A stretch of 64,000 nucleotides of DNA, taken from positions 62,001 to 126,000 of the forward strand of contig NZ_AMSG01000001.1 in NCBI RefSeq assembly GCF_000300875.1, written 5' to 3'. This DNA comes from Galbibacter marinus. GTDB lineage: Bacteria; Bacteroidota; Bacteroidia; Flavobacteriales; Flavobacteriaceae. The notes below the pieces were generated by a model, which was not told where the DNA came from, ran no database searches, and saw nothing but the letters and a program-made list of their open reading frames with translations. Positions 16,257 to 22,671 of this stretch are shown here, in pieces. Both the position numbers and the translations under genes were made by a program. Each line of letters begins with the position of its first letter. Position 1 is the stretch's first letter.

Positions 16257-18026
16257 TTAGATAATCCCCATAGATTGAAGTAAAAAGTATGCATTCATAT
16301 TTTCACATTTGCCTGGCTTCAATGTATAATCAAAACTAAGGTTACCTTCCTGAATAAATGCTTCGAAGAAATAATTTTTCACCTGAGCATACTCACCCGA
16401 AAGCTCACATAGGCTTAGATCATGAGTAGCTATAATTCCTGTGGATTCAGAAGTAGTTAACTTTTGGATAAACTTCTTAGAACCAATTTCTTTGTCCTTA
16501 CTATTGGTTCCTTTTAAGATCTCATCTAGTACTATGAAATAACGATCTTCCTTCACTTTATCGACAATGTATTTAAGTCGTTTTAATTCAGCGTAAAAAT
16601 AAGAAGCATCCTCTGCAAGAGAATCAATGGTTCTCATACTGGTAATTAACTTAATAGGACTGTAAACACTTTTTTGGGCGCATACAGGTAGCCCCGTATT
16701 TGCCATCATTATATATAAAGAAACAGTTCTTAAAAATGTACTTTTTCCAGCCATGTTAGCCCCAGTGATTACAAAGAATTGCCCTTTATCGATGTCAAAA
16801 GCATTTGAAACTAGATTTTGTTCCTTTATTAAAGGGTGTCCTAAACCTTCTGCTTTAATAACCATAGAGCCATCGCTTATCTCTGGATAACTATAACTAG
16901 GATGATTAAAGGCAAAATTACCCAAAGAGTTATAGGCATCAAAAAAAGATACCACATCAAACCATTTCTCTACCGAGTCCTTATGTTGGGATATCCATTT
17001 TTCAACTTTATAGGTATTGTAAATATCCAGTAATAAAAAACCGTTTCCCGGTATAGAAACTAAAAGATTGTTTCGCTGCTCTAGTGCATCTATTGCTTTG
17101 GCGAACTTTTTAAGGGTTCCTGAGGTGGAATCGACCTTGTTAATCAAAAGGTTTTGTTGCTCTTTGAGCAGCTCACTTTGAAAGGTTGTATTTTCAATTA
17201 AAGAGATCAAATGTTGGTACTGCCGAAAACTATCCTGCACTGCGTCTAAGCTATTGGATAATACACTGATTCGTTTAAAAAAGTAGCCAGTAATGGTTAG
17301 CCCTAGAATTAACCAATACATCAGTATATTCCCAGAGATCATATTAAGGTAAGCAAGAGTAAAAATCACTATAGATCCAATGGAAAAAATCAGCGGTAAA
17401 CTTTTAAATATTCCTTTTACAATTGGTTTATGCAATCGTAGACGGTTTTGTATCACCCCATTAGGGAGCTCTGTTTTGACTAGTGCAGCGATTGCAGAAA
17501 ATTCTTGTCTCCACTGTGGCATGGCGGCAAGTTCCTTAATAGCTTGTTGTTTGGCTTGAATATTCTGATGAGTATTAGCGGTAAAAATACCAGCAAGCAT
17601 GACCTTGCCCTCAGAGGTTGCACTGCGATTAGAGTACTGGAAAAAACTACGATCACCAAATAGATCTATGTCATGACTAAATTCATGCAATGGATCAATA
17701 AATTGAGAACCTGAATCAAGAAAATCAAATTGCTTATCCAATACCTTTAATTCTTTCACATTGATATCAAGCAGCTTTTCTAATTTTTGCTTTATGTTTC
17801 TTTGGTTTTTGTATTTAAATACTAAAAATAAAAATAACATTAAACCTAAAGGAAAGCCAATACTTAGTTGGAGGGTTTGCCCCCAAAATTGGTATACCAC
17901 TGCAATTAAAATTAAAAAAGAAAGCAGCCTTAAAAAACCTAATAATCGAAGTTTTTTTTGGACTGCTTTAATTTGTTCTCCGTATTGAATTACGTTCTGG
18001 GAGTAAAAAGATTTTGGATCAGACAT
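16257..18026 (-). CDS. Membrane-anchored MutS-family ATPase
   Basis: A 589-residue protein. Its C-terminal third is a MutS ATPase: Walker A G-A-N-M-A-G-K-S-T at about 422-430, the D-S-L-A-E-D-A-S-Y-F-Y-A-E motif, Walker B I-V-L-D-E-I near 498-503, and A-T-H-D. Four strongly hydrophobic segments precede it (about 29-46, 54-71, 209-229, 233-251). The mismatch-recognition domain with its Phe-x-Glu motif is absent. It is therefore not a standard mismatch-repair MutS; it resembles the MutS-related proteins of Bacteroidota whose role is unknown. It lies downstream of the bS21 gene on the same strand, with 55 nt between. Confidence 0.8.
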   Translation of the reverse strand: MSDPKSFYSQNVIQYGEQIKAVQKKLRLLGFLRLLSFLILIAVVYQFWGQTLQLSIGFPLGLMLFLFLVFKYKNQRNIKQKLEKLLDINVKELKVLDKQFDFLDSGSQFIDPLHEFSHDIDLFGDRSFFQYSNRSATSEGKVMLAGIFTANTHQNIQAKQQAIKELAAMPQWRQEFSAIAALVKTELPNGVIQNRLRLHKPIVKGIFKSLPLIFSIGSIVIFTLAYLNMISGNILMYWLILGLTITGYFFKRISVLSNSLDAVQDSFRQYQHLISLIENTTFQSELLKEQQNLLINKVDSTSGTLKKFAKAIDALEQRNNLLVSIPGNGFLLLDIYNTYKVEKWISQHKDSVEKWFDVVSFFDAYNSLGNFAFNHPSYSYPEISDGSMVIKAEGLGHPLIKEQNLVSNAFDIDKGQFFVITGANMAGKSTFLRTVSLYIMMANTGLPVCAQKSVYSPIKLITSMRTIDSLAEDASYFYAELKRLKYIVDKVKEDRYFIVLDEILKGTNSKDKEIGSKKFIQKLTTSESTGIIATHDLSLCELSGEYAQVKNYFFEAFIQEGNLSFDYTLKPGKCENMNAYFLLQSMGII

Positions 18027-18081
18027 TTTTGAAAATAATTAAGCATTAAAATTACTCAAATATTTCGTAAATCCCTTTAAT

Positions 18082-18276
18082 TTACTCTTCCAAGGAACGC
18101 AAATAACGTTCTCTATATATTGCTTTTTCTTTATTTTTTCTTCGTACTTCTGAAGGCTTTGAATATTGTTGTTTATCTCTTAAAGTGTAGAGCACTTTGG
18201 TTTTTCTATATTTGTTTTTAAATCGCTTTAATGCCCTTTCGATATTCTCACCTTCTTTAACAATGATTTTTAACAT
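18082..18276 (-). CDS. rpsU: Small ribosomal subunit protein bS21
   Basis: A 64-residue basic protein with the bS21 core: V-K-E-G-E-N-I-E-R-A-L-K-R-F-K near the start, then K-P-S-E-V-R-R and K-A-I-Y-R-E-R-Y. It binds the platform of the 30S subunit. In Bacteroidota ribosomes bS21 helps hide the anti-Shine-Dalgarno end of 16S rRNA. Upstream of the ATG the minus-strand sequence is AT-rich and holds no purine-rich ribosome-binding site, which is notable because F. johnsoniae rpsU is described as having a strong one. Confidence 0.93.
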   Translation of the reverse strand: MLKIIVKEGENIERALKRFKNKYRKTKVLYTLRDKQQYSKPSEVRRKNKEKAIYRERYLRSLEE

Positions 18277-18576
18277 AGATCAATTTTAGATTAAACTTCG
18301 ATGAAATATAATATAAGGAAAAAGCATCAGAAAACTGTTAAAATTGCATTAAAACTATAATATATAAGTATTTAAGTACAAAATGAGTTGTGTAAATTGC
18401 TATCTTTAAATTCTCAATCGGGTTTGATCACCAATAGTTATACCTGGAGAATTATCGTTCCAAAATTTTATCTTCACTTTTTTTACCAGCCGATAAGTTA
18501 CTTATTATCCGAATATCATTTTAATAATTAGGCCCTAAGACCTCGATTTTAAATTCGAAAAACAACCAGTGTAAAA
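18277..18576. other. Gene-free 300-nt divergent spacer
   Basis: AT-rich divergent region between rpsU and the P-loop ATPase gene. No tRNA, clear hairpin-plus-T terminator, or convincing small frame is visible. It should hold the promoters of both flanking genes, but no complete TTTG-N19-TAnnTTTG pair was found. Confidence 0.5.
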
Positions 18577-19119
18577 ATGAAAAATAACCTCTATGTGATA
18601 ACAGGTGGACCTGGAGCAGGAAAGACCACCTTAATAGATGAATTGAACAGATTAAATTTTATAACAATCCCTGAAGAAGCCCGTAAAATTATAAAAGAAC
18701 AAATTAGTATTCAAGGTGATGGGTTGCCATGGAAGGATAAAGCACTCTATGCTAAATTAATGTTTGATGAGTCCATAAAAACATATCACAACATTTTAGA
18801 TAAAAACCCACAAGGAAAAATTTTCTTTGATCGCGGGGTAATTGATACTTTTTGCTATCTCAGAATGGAAAACATTCCAATTTCTAAAGAAATGACCGCA
18901 TTAATTAACAAAGTAAGCTATAACAGAAAAGTGTTTATACTACCTCCTTGGAAAGAAATTTTTAAAAACGATGGAGAAAGAAAACAGAATTGGGAAGAAG
19001 CCGTATTGACCTTTGAAAGTATTAAAGAAACCTATGCTTATTACGTTTATAACCTCATCGAGATCCCAATTGGCACTATAGAAAGTAGGGTGAATTTTGT
19101 ACTTAATAATGTTAGATAG
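18577..19119 (+). CDS. P-loop ATPase/kinase (AAA_28-like), unknown substrate
   Basis: A 180-residue single-domain NTPase. Walker A is G-G-P-G-A-G-K-T-T at residues 10-18; F-F-D-R-G-V-I-D-T-F near 86-95 is the Asp-Arg lid motif of the AAA_28/nucleotide-kinase-like group. R-K-Q-N-W-E-E-A at about 145 is typical of these small ATPases. Relatives are annotated only as predicted ATPases, and some are small-molecule kinases. It stands alone between AT-rich spacers of 300 and 160 nt, which could reflect acquisition as a single gene; I see no flanking repeats. Confidence 0.7.
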   Translation: MKNNLYVITGGPGAGKTTLIDELNRLNFITIPEEARKIIKEQISIQGDGLPWKDKALYAKLMFDESIKTYHNILDKNPQGKIFFDRGVIDTFCYLRMENIPISKEMTALINKVSYNRKVFILPPWKEIFKNDGERKQNWEEAVLTFESIKETYAYYVYNLIEIPIGTIESRVNFVLNNVR

Positions 19120-19279
19120 GTTCTAAATCTGAGGGTAAAACCTAACCCTGGTTTATATCAGGATTTGAACGACTAAAATACATTGTAAACTAAGGGCTGA
19201 AACTTTATCGGCTAATACTCACACAAGGAATAAGGATGATTCAGTCTGCTAATGGACCTCAATAGTTGAAGCTATAAAT

Positions 19280-19909
19280 CTATCGTCGCGATGTAGATGG
19301 ATCCTTTACACGGGATTCGTTTTGTTTTACAAAGGAATCCCAACCTGAATAACTTTTTGCCACCTTAGTTGTTCCGCTATTATAAAAATGACAGACGGCC
19401 GCCGCTAACCCATCCGTTCCATCTAAATTTTTTGGCAGTTTCTTCAGGGTCAATAAACTTTGCAACATTCGAGCTACTTGCTCTTTACTTGCATTTCCAT
19501 TTCCTGTTATGGCCATTTTAATTTTCTTAGGCGAATATTCTGTTATAGGGATTTGTCTTGACAATCCAGCGGCCATCGCTACTCCTTGGGCTCTTCCTAA
19601 TTTTAGCATCGACTGCACATTCTTTCCAAAAAAAGGCGCTTCAATAGAAATCTCATCTGGGTGATGCTCCTCGATTAGATAAATAGTATGTTCAAATATC
19701 TTTTGGAGCTTTAAATAATGATCGGTGTATTTCTTAAGGATTAATTCATCAATCTGGATAAGCTCCATATCCTGCCCTACACATTTAATCACACCGAAAC
19801 CCATTATGGTTGTTCCAGGATCAATTCCTAATATGATACGTTCTTTGCTGGGCAATAGTATATTATTTAAACAGGTACTTATTCTTTTTCTTTTAGCGAA
19901 GGTAGCCAT
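19280..19909 (-). CDS. ruvC: Holliday junction resolvase RuvC
   Basis: A 209-residue RuvC. The RNase H-like core begins I-I-L-G-I-D-P-G-T-T-I-M-G-F-G with the first catalytic Asp, and further acidic residues occur in I-E-A-P-F-F-G and D-G-L-A-A-A-V-C-H. It cuts Holliday junctions with RuvAB. The N-terminus has about 20 residues more than most RuvC; a TTG at codon 19 would give the usual length. ATG at 19909 is kept because it lies 5 nt after the upstream lipoprotein gene, which suggests coupling. A basic Ser/Arg tail ends the protein. Confidence 0.93.
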   Translation of the reverse strand: MATFAKRKRISTCLNNILLPSKERIILGIDPGTTIMGFGVIKCVGQDMELIQIDELILKKYTDHYLKLQKIFEHTIYLIEEHHPDEISIEAPFFGKNVQSMLKLGRAQGVAMAAGLSRQIPITEYSPKKIKMAITGNGNASKEQVARMLQSLLTLKKLPKNLDGTDGLAAAVCHFYNSGTTKVAKSYSGWDSFVKQNESRVKDPSTSRR

Positions 19910-19914
19910 TTAAT

Positions 19915-20397
19915 CTAAAACGCTCCAGCTTTTAAAATTATTGGAAGCTGAATTTTCATATTCACTGGAATATTACGCTTTAAAGCGGGATACACCTTTG
20001 GTAGGGTTTCCACGCTATGTGCTATCAGTGTATCGATTTCTGGGATTTGCTGAGCAATATCTTTAGACTTTTTAATCTGTAGGATTGTAACATCACCTTG
20101 CTTTCCAATTAGAAGATGAACTTTTATAGTATCATTTAAATTTTGGTGAACCACCAAGGTCTCTAATTGTAGCGAATTTAAAAAATGCTTATTAAAACCA
20201 TTCTGAAAACAATGTTTTTGCTGTTCTCTTGAAAGGGTTTCATCACAATCCTCAAAAAGGGGATATCTGTCCACATCATTCCAATTAATGGCATCCAATT
20301 CCTTTTGGATTAAATCTTCTTTGACTTCCTTTTTAGAAACAAGCCAATTACAGGAAATAAATAATAAACAACAAAAAAGCACCCCAAACCTTTTCAT
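19915..20397 (-). CDS. TonB C-terminal-like lipoprotein
   Basis: A 160-residue lipoprotein: signal helix at residues 4-14, lipobox I-S-C with the lipidated Cys at 16. The C-terminal half (H-L-L-I-G-K-Q-G-D-V-T-I-L, then L-P-K-V-Y-P-A-L-K-R-N-I-P-V and I-Q-L-P-I) follows the pattern of TonB C-terminal domains as found in many stand-alone flavobacterial proteins. The usual membrane anchor and Pro-rich spacer of TonB are missing, so energy transduction is doubtful. Two Cys (D-C-D-E and K-H-C-F) may form a disulfide. It lies just upstream of ruvC on the same strand. Confidence 0.6.
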   Translation of the reverse strand: MKRFGVLFCCLLFISCNWLVSKKEVKEDLIQKELDAINWNDVDRYPLFEDCDETLSREQQKHCFQNGFNKHFLNSLQLETLVVHQNLNDTIKVHLLIGKQGDVTILQIKKSKDIAQQIPEIDTLIAHSVETLPKVYPALKRNIPVNMKIQLPIILKAGAF

Positions 20398-20620
20398 AAA
20401 AATAACTTTGAAACTGAAAAGTACAATTTTTTAAAGGATAAAGCCGCAACAGCAACGGAAAATCAAAGCTAAATTTTAAAATCCAATAAAAAATTCTCAA
20501 ATTACTAGAGCCCTAGAATCACTGTAATGCGTTCCACCAGCTTTTGAATTTTACAAAATAATTTACGTACCTTTTGCATTGTTTTTAAAACTAAAACGAT
20601 TTAAAACTTAATAATTTAAA

Positions 20621-22045
20621 ATGAAACGTAGAAACTTTATTAAAAATGCAGCAGCAGCCAGTAGTGCCTTGTATATTGTTCCTTCACACGTTCTAGGAGG
20701 AAATCACATTCCACCTAGTGACACGCTATACGTGGCAGCTTTTGGAGTTGGCGGGAGAGGCTCTGGAGTAATCAATAATTTAGATCAAACAAAACAGGTT
20801 AAGTTCGTGTCCCTATGTGATGTGGACCAAGCAAGAGCAGCCGCGACTTTTAAAAAATTTCCAAAAGCAACACAATACAAGGATTTTAGAAAGGTGTACG
20901 ATAAAGAGTTAAAGAATATTGATGCGATCATGGTAGCCACTCCGGATCATACGCACGCCACAATAGCCTTGCCTTTTATGAGGGAAAACAAACATGCCTA
21001 TGTTGAAAAACCACTAACGCATAATATAGCAGAGGCACGACTTATGGCTCAAGTAGCCAAACAACAAGGTATCGTTACCCAAATGGGAAACCAAGGGAGC
21101 TCTTCTGATGGAGCTAGAACAACCCAAGAATGGTTGGAAGCGGGAGTCCTTGGAAAGGTACACCGCGTGGATTGTTGGACGAATCGACCAGTCTGGCCAC
21201 AAGGTACTAGACCAGTACCGCAAGGGGAACCAATTCCAGAAACATTGGATTGGGATTTATGGTTGGGTCCAGCTGCGTATAGACCGTATAATTCTGCTTA
21301 CCTTCCCTTTAAATGGCGCGGATGGTGGGACTTTGGAACTGGTGCCCTCGGAGATATGGGTTGCCATATAATGGAAACACCTTTTAGAACATTAGGTCTT
21401 GGACACCCTACGGAGGCTGAAGCTAGTTGTACAACCGTTTGGTCAGGAGATTTCGTAGAAGCAGACTATAGTGAATCTTGTCCACCTTCTTCCATTGTTA
21501 GACTCAAGTTCGATCATAAAACTCATGGAAAAATAGCTTTAAACTGGTATGATGGAGGAATTATGCCTGATATTCCAGATCATCTTGAAGAAGGAGAAAC
21601 CATCGGAGATCCAGGCGGAGGTTCCATATTCTATGGATCAAAAGGAGTAATGGTTACAGATGCGTATTCGGAAAATCCCAGAATTTTAAATTATTATAAA
21701 GACAAAGTAGGACCACTACCAAAAGAGCGCTTAAAAAGAATAAAAGGGGCTGTGAGTGGTCATTATCAAAATTGGGTAGATGGATGTTTAAAAGGTGTAG
21801 AAACATCGTCTCCTTTCGATTATGCAGGACCATTAACAGAAGCTGTCCTTATGGGTAATCTAGCCATTAAAGCATTTCAATACAAGGTACTAAAACCAGG
21901 AAAGAAATCTGGTGATTGGGATCCTTACAACTATCCAGGAAGAAAGAAAATTCTTTGGGATGGCCAAAATATGAAGGTCACAAATTACCCAGATGCCAAT
22001 AAATGGGTACATGGAACGTATAGAGATGGATGGAAGCTTAAATAG
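20621..22045 (+). CDS. Gfo/Idh/MocA family oxidoreductase, Tat-exported
   Basis: A 474-residue NAD(P)-dependent oxidoreductase. It begins with a twin-arginine signal (M-K-R-R-N-F-I-K followed by an Ala-rich segment to about residue 26), so it should be exported folded with its cofactor. The Rossmann motif is G-V-G-G-R-G-S-G and the family Lys is in Y-V-E-K-P-L-T-H; a C-terminal alpha/beta domain with many Trp and Gly follows. In Bacteroidota such secreted members act on sugars or sugar acids; the substrate is unknown. It stands alone, and the first small-RNA repeat downstream gives it a bidirectional terminator. Confidence 0.87.
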   Translation: MKRRNFIKNAAAASSALYIVPSHVLGGNHIPPSDTLYVAAFGVGGRGSGVINNLDQTKQVKFVSLCDVDQARAAATFKKFPKATQYKDFRKVYDKELKNIDAIMVATPDHTHATIALPFMRENKHAYVEKPLTHNIAEARLMAQVAKQQGIVTQMGNQGSSSDGARTTQEWLEAGVLGKVHRVDCWTNRPVWPQGTRPVPQGEPIPETLDWDLWLGPAAYRPYNSAYLPFKWRGWWDFGTGALGDMGCHIMETPFRTLGLGHPTEAEASCTTVWSGDFVEADYSESCPPSSIVRLKFDHKTHGKIALNWYDGGIMPDIPDHLEEGETIGDPGGGSIFYGSKGVMVTDAYSENPRILNYYKDKVGPLPKERLKRIKGAVSGHYQNWVDGCLKGVETSSPFDYAGPLTEAVLMGNLAIKAFQYKVLKPGKKSGDWDPYNYPGRKKILWDGQNMKVTNYPDANKWVHGTYRDGWKLK

Positions 22046-22091
22046 TGTAAAAGGAAAGAACCAAGTAAAAAACTTCTCAAATTTTAGGTAA

Positions 22092-22165
22092 ATAAAAAGG
22101 GTGGAATAAATCCACCCTTTTTGCCCCAAATCTTACCATGAACTTAACCTACTTATGCTATGGTA
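22092..22165 (-). ncRNA. Tandem small RNA, copy 1 of 3
   Basis: A predicted 74-nt RNA on the minus strand. It starts with a 6-bp hairpin (UACCAU with AUGGUA) closing a 20-nt loop, continues with a G-rich single-stranded stretch (UUUGGGGC) and ends with a GGGUGGA/UCCACCC terminator and U-run. The first 43 nt are identical in all three copies. Its promoter is the best of the three: TTTG, 19 nt, TACTTTTA, placed 3 nt before the core. The same hairpin can terminate the plus-strand oxidoreductase transcript. Confidence 0.75.
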
Positions 22166-22168
22166 TCG

Positions 22169-22199
22169 TAAAAGTACTATATTTTCATGTATTATCAAA
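22169..22199 (-). promoter_or_regulatory. Promoter of small RNA copy 1
   Basis: On the minus strand, TTTG (22196-22199), a spacer of exactly 19 nt and TACTTTTA (22169-22176), one mismatch from TAnnTTTG. The spacing equals that of Bacteroidota housekeeping promoters. Confidence 0.7.
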
Positions 22200-22295
22200 A
22201 CAAAATTAGATATGATGCGCTTTTTATCAGTTTAAAAGCGGCATAAGATTAAATACCCAAAAAACCTCTTGTGAGAAAATAAGAATTACCGGAAA

Positions 22296-22369
22296 ATAAA
22301 AAAGGTGGAATAAATCCACCTTTTTTGCCCCAAATCTTACCATGAACTTAACCTACTTATGCTATGGTA
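22296..22369 (-). ncRNA. Tandem small RNA, copy 2 of 3
   Basis: Same 74-nt layout as copy 1. The core is identical for 43 nt; the terminator stem differs only in A/G changes (AAAAGGUGGA with UCCACCUUUU), keeping the pairing. A consensus -7 box (TATATTTG, 22373-22380) ends 3 nt before the core. No good -33 element. Confidence 0.75.
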
Positions 22370-22372
22370 GTC

Positions 22373-22380
22373 CAAATATA
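22373..22380 (-). promoter_or_regulatory. -7 box of small RNA copy 2
   Basis: TATATTTG on the minus strand, full match to TAnnTTTG, three bases before the conserved RNA start. The -33 position reads ATGG and is weak. Confidence 0.6.
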
Positions 22381-22507
22381 CGCCCATCAATAGATGTGAC
22401 CATATAAATAAGATATAATGCACGGATTTTAGATTAATGGTTAAAATAGTGATGACAAAAAAATAAATAATCGCTGTGAGCGGAAATTGAGAAGGAATTA
22501 CTGGAAA

Positions 22508-22581
22508 ATAAAAAAGGTGGAATAGATCCACCTTTTTTGCCCCAAATCTTACCATGAACTTAACCTACTTATGCTATGGTA
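22508..22581 (-). ncRNA. Tandem small RNA, copy 3 of 3
   Basis: Same 74-nt layout. It differs from copy 2 by a single base in the terminator loop (UCUAU instead of UUUAU). A consensus -7 box (TATCTTTG, 22585-22592) ends 3 nt before the core. It lies 90 nt downstream of the purF stop on the same strand. Confidence 0.75.
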
Positions 22582-22584
22582 TCT

Positions 22585-22592
22585 CAAAGATA
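22585..22592 (-). promoter_or_regulatory. -7 box of small RNA copy 3
   Basis: TATCTTTG on the minus strand, full match to TAnnTTTG, three bases before the conserved RNA start. No clear -33 element. Confidence 0.6.
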
Positions 22593-22671
22593 AGATTAAG
22601 GAATTATCTAAGCGTTAATAATCAGTTAAATTACAGAAATTAACGTTGAAATGTATCTTGGCTTTGCAACC

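Larger units (their letters stand above)
22092..22592. repeat. Triplicated sRNA unit, period 204-212 bp
   Basis: Three direct copies of the 74-bp element with starts 204 and 212 bp apart. The spacers of about 130 bp are much more diverged but still share short matches (for example GATATRATGC between copies 1-2 and 2-3, and GGAAAATAAAA before copies 2 and 3). This indicates old tandem duplication of a whole transcription unit followed by selection on the element only. It fills most of the 626-nt gene-free stretch at 22046-22671. Confidence 0.85.

Noticed and set aside
18520-18576. tRNA-like 3' end before the ATPase gene
   Set aside because: A TTCGAA-like stretch suggested a T-arm, but no acceptor stem or anticodon arm can be formed upstream.
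22337-22555. 72-residue minus-strand frame across the repeat region
   Set aside because: It runs through the small RNA repeats 2 and 3 and their terminators, has no family features, and its existence follows from the repeat sequence.
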